In this document: one piece after another, positions 1-7,362 of the stretch
Position numbering within the stretch: the first letter of the stretch is position 1
How the letters are laid out: every line of letters begins with the position of its first letter
NCBI GenBank assembly: GCA_035542775.1
Contig: DATKKX010000486.1
Span: 1-18,533, forward strand
Length of the DNA stretch: 18,533 nucleotides
Direction: 5' to 3'
Source of the DNA: DATKKX01 sp035542775
GTDB taxonomy: Bacteria; Planctomycetota; Phycisphaerae; UBA1845; UTPLA1
Position numbers and translations under genes: made by a program
The notes under the pieces: model-generated
What the model was told of the DNA's origin: nothing
What the model saw: only the letters and a program-made list of their open reading frames with translations
Databases searched by the model: none

Positions 1-20
1 CAGTGTCGGATCCGACACTG
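1..20. repeat. Perfect 20-bp palindrome at the left edge
   Basis: The first ten bases (CAGTGTCGGA) are followed directly by their exact reverse complement (TCCGACACTG). With no spacer it could be a protein-binding palindrome, the stem of a hairpin ending an upstream transcript, or part of a REP-like element. The window edge prevents seeing whether the symmetry extends leftwards. Confidence 0.6.
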
Positions 21-142
21 CCAGGGTGGAATTCCTGGTCCGGGGAGGCACCTGGAAGCGGTGGCCTGTGGCATCCAAGGGACGGCTCGCTGTGCGGATC
101 GTCAGGGAGATGGAACGTCTCGTGCCGTAACTGCGGATTCGG

Positions 143-179
143 GCGGGAGTTCCGTGTGGCGCGCCAGGCGCGCTCCCGC
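143..179 (+). terminator. GC-rich hairpin, candidate terminator of an upstream transcript
   Basis: GCGGGAG (143-149) pairs with CTCCCGC (173-179). Inside, CGCGCC (160-165) is complementary to GGCGCG (167-172), giving a long bulged hairpin. The bases just after it (GTTTCTTCC) are pyrimidine-rich with a few Ts, as in a weak intrinsic terminator for a transcript entering from the left. The rest of 1-279 shows no convincing gene: two frames are open from the left edge (to 288 and 329), but neither has a plausible start or a recognisable family. Confidence 0.35.
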
Positions 180-279
180 GTTTCTTCCATTCGCAAAATC
201 CCGCACATCTTTCCCAAACCACCGCACCGTGGTACTCCGCTGGTCCATCGCCAAGGCTGCGTTAAGTTACGATTATTCC

Positions 280-310
280 TTGCACTAGTGCTTGCACTGC
301 GGGGTACAAT
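280..310 (+). promoter_or_regulatory. Probable sigma-70-type promoter of the PEP-CTERM gene
   Basis: TACAAT at 305-310 is a 5/6 match to the -10 consensus. Upstream are two TTGCAC copies (280-285 and 292-297). The first lies 19 bp from the -10, slightly long for a -35; the second is too close. Between and across them is a perfect 10-bp palindrome (GCACTAGTGC, 282-291), which could be an operator. Local composition is AT-richer than the surroundings. If correct, the transcript starts near 317 and carries a leader of about 205 nt before the ATG at 522. Confidence 0.45.
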
Positions 311-359
311 AGGATATCTTGCCGAATAAGGCGCTAGGGGAGCAAGGAAGGGGAGGCGG

Positions 360-488
360 GCGTCGCATCTCCTCGAAAGAGGCAAAGCACCGTAGCGCCG
401 TAAAGTAATCGACGCAAAGAGTGTCTGTATTTCTCTAGACGGAAGAGGAGGTACGGACTGTCAGAATTGGCGTGCTGGGTTTCCCAGC
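360..488 (+). promoter_or_regulatory. Structured 5' leader of the PEP-CTERM gene, possible c-di-GMP-I-like riboswitch
   Basis: Several elements can be seen between the promoter and the start codon. GCGTCG (360-365) is complementary to CGACGC (410-415). Inside lies a 4-bp hairpin closed by a GAAA tetraloop (CCTC 371-374, GAGG 379-382). Two CAAAG motifs occur (383-387, and 415-419 as GACGCAAAG). GTCT (423-426) pairs with AGAC (437-440). GCTGGG (474-479) pairs with CCCAGC (483-488), just before the Shine-Dalgarno AAGGAGA (508-514). GCAAA, a GAAA loop and GACGCAAAG are signatures of the GEMM / cyclic-di-GMP-I riboswitch. The order and flanks differ from consensus, however, and the usual second helix is not convincing. 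It is a structured leader first and a riboswitch only as a hypothesis. Confidence 0.3.
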
Positions 489-521
489 CGCGGGACTGAA
501 GCGGAGAAAGGAGACTACGTT

Positions 522-1262
522 ATGAGGAGTTTGGGAATTCTGTTGGCGGTTGCATTGGTGGCCAGCTTCGCGGCCTCGGCCAATGCAGATCTGATCGCGT
601 ACTGGAACTTCAACAACGCCACGAACATCGGCACCAGCCTGTGGCAGATCACCGAGTTTGGTACGACGGCTAACCCCCTTGAGTACCAGAAGGATCAGGG
701 CAACGCCACGCATGCCGAGATTGCGCCATGGACTACTGGTGACGCGAGTGAAGCCACCCTGGTCGGCACTAACGGTGGTGTCGAGGGCAACAACTGGGGC
801 GGCTACGCCGGCACAACGCTGAACGCCATTTCCCCCGACACCGCTGGCGACGCGCTGTCCATCCTCGGCACGTCCAACAACGGCAAGTATTTCCTGCTCG
901 AGTTCGACGACGCCATGTCCAGCGCCACGTTGACATATGCCACGCGAGGCACGGCCACGGGCTACAACACACATAACTGGGAGTATTCGACAGACGGCGG
1001 TGCGACTTGGAACGCTCTCAGCACCCACGCGGCCCAGCAGACCAGCACGTGGGTTGTCCACACGGTTGCGCTCAACAACATTTTCGCTAGTACGTTTGGG
1101 GCCGAGCGCAATCTCCTCCGGATCACCGTCACGGGCGCCACGAGCACCAACGGCAACAACCGCTTCGACAACATCCAGATCAACGGGACCAACCTGTTCC
1201 CCGAGCCGGCGACGCTGGTATTGCTCGCGATCGGCGGTCTGGCGTTGATTCGCCGCAGGTAA
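522..1262 (+). CDS. PEP-CTERM sorting domain surface protein
   Basis: A 246-aa secreted protein. Residues 1-22 form a signal peptide (basic start, hydrophobic core, ANA cleavage site before DLIAYWNF). Residues of the middle region are rich in N, T, S and G with aromatic residues, as in beta-sandwich exoproteins; it ends with the common pre-anchor motif RFDNIQING. The C-terminus is a textbook PEP-CTERM tripartite signal: FPEP, a hydrophobic helix (ATLVLLAIGGLALI) and a final RRR. Such proteins are recognised by an exosortase (EpsH-type) and sorted to the outer envelope or exopolysaccharide. No exosortase is present in this window. The ATG is preceded by a good ribosome-binding site (AAGGAGA, 508-514, 7-nt spacing). 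It has its own promoter, leader and terminator, so it is probably monocistronic. The ectodomain's specific ligand or activity is not recognisable. Confidence 0.93.
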   Translation: MRSLGILLAVALVASFAASANADLIAYWNFNNATNIGTSLWQITEFGTTANPLEYQKDQGNATHAEIAPWTTGDASEATLVGTNGGVEGNNWGGYAGTTLNAISPDTAGDALSILGTSNNGKYFLLEFDDAMSSATLTYATRGTATGYNTHNWEYSTDGGATWNALSTHAAQQTSTWVVHTVALNNIFASTFGAERNLLRITVTGATSTNGNNRFDNIQINGTNLFPEPATLVLLAIGGLALIRRR

Positions 1263-1305
1263 GCAGTTACAGCGGCTTCCTTTGCCGCGACAGTTGAAAC
1301 CGCAT

Positions 1306-1341
1306 CAGAGGCAGCGCGGAGCATGCTCCGTGCTGCCTCTG
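1306..1341. terminator. Strong hairpin between convergent genes, probable shared terminator
   Basis: The sequence 1306-1323 is the reverse complement of 1324-1341 except for one G-U wobble, giving an 18-bp arm in each direction around GGAGCATGCTCC. It lies 44 bp after the PEP-CTERM stop codon and 73 bp after the stop of the convergent minus-strand gene. On the plus strand it is followed by TTCATTGTT, a modest T-rich tail. A smaller hairpin (GCGGC 1272-1276, GCCGC 1284-1288) precedes it. Position and symmetry suggest bidirectional termination. Confidence 0.7.
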
Positions 1342-1414
1342 TTCATTGTTCGCCGCCTCGCGATTGATCGGCCGGCTCATTTTCCTTTCGGAGCCACGAG
1401 CATCACGCGAGAGT

Positions 1415-3376
1415 TCAGCGAACCGCCGGGCCGCTCGACGGCGCCGGTTCCCGATAGGGCTTGTTCTGCTTGTACAGCTCGAGACGGTCGCGGATTCCCG
1501 CGGCGACACTCACGGCGCCTTTGGCGGAAGCCAGAGCGATTGCTCGCTGCGCGGCGGCGACGGCCCGGTCGAACTGGTCGTCGCCGGCATAGGCCGCCGC
1601 CAGCGTGTCCAGGACGTGAGGGTCATCGCGGTTGGCCAATTTTGCGGCCTGCTCGGCGAGGCCCACCGCCTCCCGCCTCTCGTCGGCGGTGGCCTCAGAG
1701 CTGGTGGCCAGCAGCCAGGCTAGGTTGTTGAGCCCGTCGGTATTGTTTGGGCGAAGTCGCAGCAATTCCCGGCACTGCTCGATTGCCTCACGGGTCCTGC
1801 CGGATGCGGACAAAGCCAGGGCCAGGTTGCGATGGGCGTCAGGATAGTCGGGCTGGAGGCGCAGCGCCTGATGGCACTGCTCAATCGCTTCGTTGATGCG
1901 GCCCATGCCGATCAGCAAACCGGCCAGGTTATTGTGCACGGACGGATCGCGGGGATTAATGCGGACCGCTTCCTGGAAATGCTCCATGGCCGCCCGGAGG
2001 TGCTCCATCGCTCCACTGGCGTTGCCCTTTTCGCGCAGCAGGTTTGCCAGATTGTTGTGCGCCATCCAGGCCCCGGGGTTCTTCCGCAGCGTGTCGGTCC
2101 AAAGCGTCTCAAGGTCGGAGTAGATGCGAGCTTGACGGACGGTCAGCGTTCCAAGAATTGCCAGGATGACCGCGGCCGCCGCCGTGACGGTTCCCCTGCC
2201 CGCACCGAGCCGATCCGCACAGCGGCACGCGCCCGCCACGGCCAGCACGATGAGGCCGACGGCGGCAAGATACTGGAAGTGATCAGCGACAAAGGAGTAC
2301 CTCATGGGATAGACGTTGAAGAACCCCAGCGCCGGGAACAGGGTGCCCACGAAGAGAAGGATGGCGGCCAGCGGCCCGCGGCCGAATCGACGGCGACCCA
2401 GCCACATGAGCACCAGGACGGCGACAGCAGTAAGCGGGAACAAATACTGTGGCCAGGATGCAGGATCGACGTGCCAGCGAGGGTAGATGAACACGAGCTG
2501 CGCAGGAAAGACAAGCTTGCCGGCATAGAACCAGAGAACCCGCCCGGCGATCAACACGCGCTGGACGAAGGACAGGTCCCACTCCTCGCCAAAGGCTCCG
2601 ACCCGGTATTTCTCCATCACGGCCGTCAGGATTCCAAAGCCCAGGCCAAGGACCACAAACGGGATCAGCAACGCCGCGTCACGCCAGCGGAGCCGGCCGC
2701 GTTTCCACCATAGAACGAGGAGCACCGCGGCCGGCAACGAGCAGGTCACCGTCTTGCTGAACAGGGCGCAAACGTATAGAGCCAGCGCCAGACAATACCA
2801 GGCCCGTTGGTGACCGGGACGATCATTGCCTGCCTGCGGAAGCGCGAAACGAAAGTAGGCCAGGGCCGAGCCGAAGTAGCATACGCCGGCCAGGACGTTT
2901 TTACGTTCCGTGATCCAGGCGACGGATTCGACCTGAACCGGATGGAGCGCGAATATCGCCGCGGCGACCCAGGCTCCCGGCAGGCCCAGAAGCGTCAGGA
3001 CCCGCCACAGCAGGATGGCGCCCAGGGCGTGCAAGAGGATGTTGACGAGATGATAGCCGGTCGGATTGAGCCCCCAGAGATGGTATTCGATCCAATACGA
3101 CGTGTGGACTAGTGGATAGTATTGCGGAGTGGCGCCGATCTGGAACCAGATCCGCGACAGTCCCACGACCGAACGCAGCGTCTGATTGTTCTGGACGTAG
3201 TCGTCATCGTCCCAGATGAACTGGGCTCTCATGGCCGGGACATAGACCAGCACGGTCAGGGCGGCGAGCAGCACCGCCCCGGCAATGGCTCGGTTCGGGC
3301 GTCGCGCCCCTCTCGCGGGAGGGGAGGCGGCCCCCGCCGACAGATGGGCCGATCTTCGCTCTTGTCGTGCCGTCAT
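1415..3376 (-). CDS. Multi-pass TMTC-like glycosyltransferase with C-terminal TPR repeats
   Basis: About 653 aa from the ATG at 3376; in-frame codons continue upstream to 3508 but look non-coding. After a short basic N-terminus and a first membrane helix comes an acidic loop (FIWDDDDYV, residues 53-61), placed like the catalytic aspartates of GT-C enzymes. A series of about nine to ten hydrophobic helices follows, including the family signature ALHPVQVESVAWITERKN (143-160). From about residue 433 to the end there are four to five TPRs (for example NPGAWMAHNNLANLLREKG and DPSVHNNLAGLLIGMGRINEA). This architecture matches the bacterial relatives of eukaryotic TMTC O-mannosyltransferases (DUF1736/GT-C plus TPR). 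The likely role is transfer of a lipid-linked sugar to exported proteins, with the TPRs outside the membrane; substrate and sugar are unknown. A paralogue of nearly equal length lies at 15434-17374. It is convergent with the PEP-CTERM gene, an obvious but unproven candidate acceptor. Confidence 0.85.
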   Translation of the reverse strand: MTARQERRSAHLSAGAASPPARGARRPNRAIAGAVLLAALTVLVYVPAMRAQFIWDDDDYVQNNQTLRSVVGLSRIWFQIGATPQYYPLVHTSYWIEYHLWGLNPTGYHLVNILLHALGAILLWRVLTLLGLPGAWVAAAIFALHPVQVESVAWITERKNVLAGVCYFGSALAYFRFALPQAGNDRPGHQRAWYCLALALYVCALFSKTVTCSLPAAVLLVLWWKRGRLRWRDAALLIPFVVLGLGFGILTAVMEKYRVGAFGEEWDLSFVQRVLIAGRVLWFYAGKLVFPAQLVFIYPRWHVDPASWPQYLFPLTAVAVLVLMWLGRRRFGRGPLAAILLFVGTLFPALGFFNVYPMRYSFVADHFQYLAAVGLIVLAVAGACRCADRLGAGRGTVTAAAAVILAILGTLTVRQARIYSDLETLWTDTLRKNPGAWMAHNNLANLLREKGNASGAMEHLRAAMEHFQEAVRINPRDPSVHNNLAGLLIGMGRINEAIEQCHQALRLQPDYPDAHRNLALALSASGRTREAIEQCRELLRLRPNNTDGLNNLAWLLATSSEATADERREAVGLAEQAAKLANRDDPHVLDTLAAAYAGDDQFDRAVAAAQRAIALASAKGAVSVAAGIRDRLELYKQNKPYREPAPSSGPAVR

Positions 3377-3483
3377 GCAGCCTCGATCATGTATGCAACT
3401 ACAAGAGTATGCTCTATCGACGATGACGAAACAAGCGGCAGCCCCGGGGCAGGATTTTGCGAGCCCATTCCCTTGCAGCGCCC

Positions 3484-3511
3484 TTGGCGGTACCATGCGG
3501 GTTGTCATTAT
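3484..3511 (+). promoter_or_regulatory. Candidate promoter of the exported TPR protein
   Basis: TTGGCG (3484-3489) and CATTAT (3506-3511) are each 4/6 matches to the sigma-70 -35 and -10 hexamers, with 16 bp between them. They would start transcription about 20 bp before the ribosome-binding site at 3535. The match is modest and rests on spacing and location. Confidence 0.35.
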
Positions 3512-3534
3512 CGGAGAGGGTAGAAGCCAAAGTC

Positions 3535-3539
3535 AGGAG
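3535..3539 (+). promoter_or_regulatory. Ribosome-binding site fixing a GTG start
   Basis: AGGAG lies 7 nt before GTG at 3547. No comparable site precedes the longer TTG start at 3457, and the GTG puts a clean signal peptide at the N-terminus. Both points favour 3547 as the true start. Confidence 0.7.
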
Positions 3540-3546
3540 CTTATCC

Positions 3547-5724
3547 GTGTTCGATCGATTTACTCTCGCGGTTGCGGCTCGATGTACGGTGCTGTTGACA
3601 GTCGTATCAGTCATCTTCGGCGGTGCGCTCGCCTTCGGGCAGCCTCCAACGAGCCGCCCGGCCGGCGAACCCGCTTCGCGTCCGGCGCAATTCAGCCATG
3701 ACGAACTCGTGAAGATGATAGCCAAGGAGCCGCTTGCGGTGGAGGAATACCACTCAAAGGCAGGCAAGCCGCTCACCGAGGAACAGCTGGCCGACATCGA
3801 GAAGGCCAACAAGCTCGTGGAATCGGCTCTGCAATCCCGCGCCAAAGGAGATTATGCCGCGGCGGCGGATGCCAGCGGCAAGGCCTTGGCCACCTACAAG
3901 CAAATCCTCACCGGCAGCAACTACCGCCTGGTCTTCGCGCAGGTCCTCTCGGACACCATGGCACAGATAAAGTCGGCGACGCCTACAGACCAGAAGCGAC
4001 TCGCGGAGGCGGACAAGCTTGAAGCGGATGCCACAGCGGCGCATGAGAAGGGGGACTATGAGGCGGCCGCCAAGGAGGCCCAGCAGGCGCTGCGAATCCG
4101 TGAGAGTCTTTTGAACAAAGAGCACCCCGACATCGGAAGAACGCTCCGCATTCTAGGGAACGCGCAAATCGAGTTGGGGCGACTATCGGAGGCATCGGAC
4201 TCGCTCGACCGGGCGCTGAAGATAATGGAAGTCGTGTACGGCCCCGAACACCCCCAGACGGCGCTGGTCCTCGACCGCATCGGCTGGTTGCGGATCAGCC
4301 AGAGGAAGACTGATGATGCCGTTCAGGCCCTGGCCCGGGGCGTGCGGATCATGCGAACCGCCGAGGGGGAGGTCCCGGAGCTGGCTGAGACGCTGGACAA
4401 CCTGGGGACTGCCCTGGTCAACAAGGGGGACCAGGACAGGGCGCTGAAGAGCAAGCTGAGGGCCTACATCATCCGCGAGAAGATCCTCGGCCCCGATGCC
4501 CGGGACACGGGTGTGTCCCTGAGCAATCTGGCCTGGTTCTACGCCCAGACAGGCCTGGGCAGCCCGGCGGACATCCTGTCATTGCGGAAAAGGGCCAAGA
4601 CGATCTTCGAGAAAACCCTGGGTCTGGAACATCCCTGGACTTCGACGGAGTCGATTAATCTGGCCCACGAGTACGCCGCCGCGGGAGAATACGAAGAAGC
4701 CCGCAAGCTGTGCGAGCAACTGGTGGCAAAGGACCAGGAACATCCGGACAAGCTTTCTGACCGAGTGGTCGACCGACTGATCAACCTGGGCGGCGTATAC
4801 CTCGCCATGGGGCGCGTGGACGACGGCATGCGCACCCTGGACAAGGCGTACGAGCTGGGCAAGGCCCTCTATGCCAAAGGCGACGAGCAACTGGCCCTCA
4901 ATCAGATGGACGGTCTGGCCAATCTCTACTGGAGTTGGCGGCTGTTCGAACCAGCCGAGAAGGTATCCGAGACCGTCGATACCTGGTCCAAGAAGGGCGA
5001 CCCGAAGCCGGACGAGACCATGTTGGGCCGGCTGGTGCGACTGGGCTCGATCTACCGGGAGCTCGGGCGACTGGAGGATGCCAAGCGCGTCCTGAACCAG
5101 GCGGTCACCGTGGCGGACTCGTTCAAGGGGGATGACGTGGTCAAGGGCATCAATCCGCTGCTGTCGCTGAGCCTGGTTTACGAGAAACTGGGCCAGCTCG
5201 AAGATGCGGAGCGAGTCGCGGAGCAGGCTTTGCGCATCACCGAATCGAAGCAACTGAAGCTGGCCCGCACCTCTCGCGCACAGGCATACACCATCATGAC
5301 CATGGGCCGGATCCAGGTGAAACGCAATCGAACGGACATTGGCCAGTTCTCCCTGGAGGATGCCCGGAAGATCTTCGAGAGAGATGAGAACCGCCGCGGC
5401 GACCCCACCGGCCTGATCATCGTGCTTCAGGAACTCGCCGCCTGCTATCTGGCTCAGGGCGACAAGGCGCAGGCGGTCGAGCTGGACCGGCAGGCCCTCT
5501 CACAGTGTCGCGAACTGGCGGAAAAAGGCAAGAACGTCAACATGAAAGCGATGCTGGCAAACGCCATCAAGCAATTGCTGACCACGTTGCCGGACGATTC
5601 GGCCGATGCGAAGAAAGAGTCCGGCGCTCTGAAAGAAGAGTTGAAGCAACTGCTCGAGGACCTCCGCACGAACCATGCGCTCAGCGCTGAGAACGAGAAG
5701 TGGCTGAAAGAGCTGGGCGATTAG
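3547..5724 (+). CDS. Large exported tetratricopeptide-repeat protein
   Basis: 725 aa from the GTG at 3547 (an upstream TTG at 3457 would add 30 residues without a ribosome-binding site). Residues about 1-32 form a signal peptide with a long hydrophobic core (TVLLTVVSVIFGGALAFG), followed by a P/S/R-rich linker, so the protein is exported. The rest is almost entirely helical TPRs of the kinesin-light-chain/TPR_12 type, for example a block with LNKEHPDIGRTLRILGNAQ and the next with YGPEHPQTALVLDRIGWLR, plus further repeats to the C-terminus. I see no catalytic domain, membrane anchor or sorting signal. TPR scaffolds mediate protein-protein contacts; the partner is unknown. It is divergent from the TPR-containing TMTC-like gene. 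Its stop codon overlaps that of the convergent macro-domain gene. An envelope scaffold role is inference. Confidence 0.85.
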   Translation: MFDRFTLAVAARCTVLLTVVSVIFGGALAFGQPPTSRPAGEPASRPAQFSHDELVKMIAKEPLAVEEYHSKAGKPLTEEQLADIEKANKLVESALQSRAKGDYAAAADASGKALATYKQILTGSNYRLVFAQVLSDTMAQIKSATPTDQKRLAEADKLEADATAAHEKGDYEAAAKEAQQALRIRESLLNKEHPDIGRTLRILGNAQIELGRLSEASDSLDRALKIMEVVYGPEHPQTALVLDRIGWLRISQRKTDDAVQALARGVRIMRTAEGEVPELAETLDNLGTALVNKGDQDRALKSKLRAYIIREKILGPDARDTGVSLSNLAWFYAQTGLGSPADILSLRKRAKTIFEKTLGLEHPWTSTESINLAHEYAAAGEYEEARKLCEQLVAKDQEHPDKLSDRVVDRLINLGGVYLAMGRVDDGMRTLDKAYELGKALYAKGDEQLALNQMDGLANLYWSWRLFEPAEKVSETVDTWSKKGDPKPDETMLGRLVRLGSIYRELGRLEDAKRVLNQAVTVADSFKGDDVVKGINPLLSLSLVYEKLGQLEDAERVAEQALRITESKQLKLARTSRAQAYTIMTMGRIQVKRNRTDIGQFSLEDARKIFERDENRRGDPTGLIIVLQELAACYLAQGDKAQAVELDRQALSQCRELAEKGKNVNMKAMLANAIKQLLTTLPDDSADAKKESGALKEELKQLLEDLRTNHALSAENEKWLKELGD

Positions 5725-6266
5725 CGGATATCGTCGAGTATCGCCTGATATCGCGAGAACATATCCTGCCCGAACAGGACAAAGGTCGCTCGCTCGATCT
5801 CCGGATGCACGGCGAGAAACTCGGCGGTGGTCGTGAGGGCAATTCGCGCGGCCGCGTCGGCCGGGTAGCCGTAGACGCCGCAACTGATGGCGGGAAACGC
5901 GATGGTCCGCACACGGTGCTGCACGGCCAGCGTCAATGACGACTCGTAGCAGCTCCGCAGCTTCTCCGGCTCGCCGTGCTTTCCGTCCCGATAGACCGGA
6001 CCGACGGTGTGAATCACGTGCTTGGCGGGCAGTCGGTAGCCCTTGGTGATCCGGGCCTCGCCGCAGGGACAGCCCCCCAGCTTGGCGCACTCGCGCACGA
6101 GGTCCGGCCCCGCCGCCCGGTGAATGGCCCCGTCCACCCCCCCACCGCCGAGAAGCGAGGAATTGGCGGCGTTGACGATGGCGTCGCACGGGACTCTGGT
6201 GATGTCGCCCTCGGAAAGCTCGATGCGGTCCCATGGGGACGCGTTGGGGGAAGGGTTGTTGTTCAC
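5721..6266 (-). CDS. Macro-domain O-acetyl-ADP-ribose deacetylase / ADP-ribose hydrolase
   Basis: 181 aa, a complete single macro domain of the MacroD/YmdB type. Diagnostic motifs are GDITRVPCDAIVNAANSSLL near the N-terminus, the glycine-rich loop GGGGVDGAIHRAAGPDL that contacts the ribose and diphosphate, CPCGEARITKGYRLPAKHVIHTVGP in the centre, and AFPAISCGVYGYP in the second ligand loop. The family removes ADP-ribose from acidic residues and hydrolyses O-acetyl-ADP-ribose in the cytoplasm. The key Asn pair (NAAN) and the GGGGVD loop are intact, so it should be active. The ATG at 6266 sits 9 bp after the stop of the upstream anti-sigma-like gene (6276), so it may be the third gene of that minus-strand operon. 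The last codons overlap the convergent TPR gene by 4 bp. An adjacent NAD-repair theme (nnrE) exists in the window but is distant. Confidence 0.93.
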   Translation of the reverse strand: MNNNPSPNASPWDRIELSEGDITRVPCDAIVNAANSSLLGGGGVDGAIHRAAGPDLVRECAKLGGCPCGEARITKGYRLPAKHVIHTVGPVYRDGKHGEPEKLRSCYESSLTLAVQHRVRTIAFPAISCGVYGYPADAAARIALTTTAEFLAVHPEIERATFVLFGQDMFSRYQAILDDIR

Positions 6267-6275
6267 GACAAGGCC

Positions 6276-7289
6276 TCACGGAACCAGGAATGCATCACTG
6301 CGAAGCGTCGGACGCTCGCGGCCAGTATACTCCTGGACTCCAATGAGTCGATAGATGTCGTCGTTTTCGATGCCCACGTTCGGGTTTCGCACGAAGCGGG
6401 CGCTGAAATCGGCGTAGAGGACGTTCTGGCCGCCCCGCGTCCCGCCGTGGCTGCGGGAATTAGGCGGTAGCTGGCTGGCGTCAACCGGGAAGGTCTGCAT
6501 CTCGGCGAGCGGGTTCATATCGCCCATCAGGGGGCTGTTCGAATCGAGGTCGGCCCTGCGCTGGGGTTTCGTAACCAGATTGGTGGCGTAACTGTTGTTC
6601 CGCGGATCGGGAAAACCCTCGAGGCCGCGCACGGCATCGACAGTCAGGGGACGATCGTTCTCTCGCCCCGGGCAGACGGTTGCGTTGGGGGGTACCAGTT
6701 TCCCCACCACGAGCAGCCAAGAATGCCGCGAATTGGGCGCTACGGGCAGGCCGGAGTTGGCGACCCGCCGCCAGGAGGCATTGGGGGGCAATGGGCCCGA
6801 GGCAAAGGGCGTTTGGTCCTCGAACATGGCCGCATAAGCGCCGTAGGCGTTACCCATCTGTCGCAGGTTGTCGAGGCATGTGCCTTGCTGCTGGGCCAAG
6901 CGGGCGTTGCGGTAGCCGGGCATGAACACGCCGAGAAACAGCGCGATCGCCGCGGCGAGGCCAACCAATTCTCGCATCCTCATCAGCGGGCGTCCGGCAC
7001 CGCCGCGACCGTGCTCCGGCGTCATCCGCACCGCAGGCCTCTTCAGCGGGAAGGTGGCGTTCAGCGCATCGACCCGGGCCATGATATTGTCGACCAGCTT
7101 GGGCGGAGGCTGCATCGGGCTATCTGAGTCCAGCGGTGACAGCACCTTGCTCGCGGTGTCACGGGCCGCCGCCAACTCCTGAGCGGAGAATTCCCGCTCC
7201 ACGCGGGCACGCGTCTCCTCGTCAGCCAGGCCCAAATGGTAGCCGAGCAAGTCGGCCATCAACTCCGGATTGTCCTTACGATCAGCCAT
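6276..7289 (-). CDS. Putative anti-sigma factor fused to a pseudopilin-like (DUF1559/H-X9-DG-type) ectodomain
   Basis: 337 aa. Residues 1-100 are soluble and charged (PELMADLLGYHLGLADEETR at 8-27), placed like the cytoplasmic domain of ECF anti-sigma factors but without the HxxxCxxC zinc-binding motif. One membrane helix follows (about 107-124, ELVGLAAAIALFLGVFMPGY). Directly after it comes NARLAQQQGTCLDNLRQMGNAYGAYA (128-153, shown in part as ARLAQQQGTCLDNLRQMG), strikingly like the segment after the prepilin helix in DUF1559 proteins (consensus ARxxARRxxCxNNLKQxG). Near the C-terminus HGGTRGGQNVLYADF (281-295) resembles the H-X9-DG signature. A CPG motif lies at 206-208. It sits 73 bp downstream of the ECF sigma gene in the same direction, so regulation of that sigma factor is the natural inference. 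Direct sequence support for sigma binding is weak. Confidence 0.65.
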   Translation of the reverse strand: MADRKDNPELMADLLGYHLGLADEETRARVEREFSAQELAAARDTASKVLSPLDSDSPMQPPPKLVDNIMARVDALNATFPLKRPAVRMTPEHGRGGAGRPLMRMRELVGLAAAIALFLGVFMPGYRNARLAQQQGTCLDNLRQMGNAYGAYAAMFEDQTPFASGPLPPNASWRRVANSGLPVAPNSRHSWLLVVGKLVPPNATVCPGRENDRPLTVDAVRGLEGFPDPRNNSYATNLVTKPQRRADLDSNSPLMGDMNPLAEMQTFPVDASQLPPNSRSHGGTRGGQNVLYADFSARFVRNPNVGIENDDIYRLIGVQEYTGRERPTLRSDAFLVP

Positions 7290-7362
7290 GATCCTCGACC
7301 AGCTTCAATCCCGGCGGCGCCGCACGGCGTTGGCTTCGCCGCCCATCGGTCCTTCGGCTCGA

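Noticed and set aside
280..297. TTGCAC copies considered as sigma-54 -12 elements
   Set aside because: No GG occurs at the required distance (GG-N10-GC) upstream of either copy.
3..329. Open frames entering from the left edge, one containing a CxxC (CRNCGF)
   Set aside because: No second CxxC pair, no plausible start, and the frame crosses a hairpin and the predicted promoter. A partial gene end from the left cannot be excluded but is not supported.
1832..2713. 293-codon plus-strand open frame inside the TMTC-like gene
   Set aside because: The opposite strand encodes clear TPRs and membrane helices; this frame has no signal or domain.
3377..3508. N-terminal extension of the TMTC-like protein to 3508
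   Set aside because: The extra 44 residues are cysteine-rich and unlike the family; the segment overlaps the divergent promoter region of the TPR gene.
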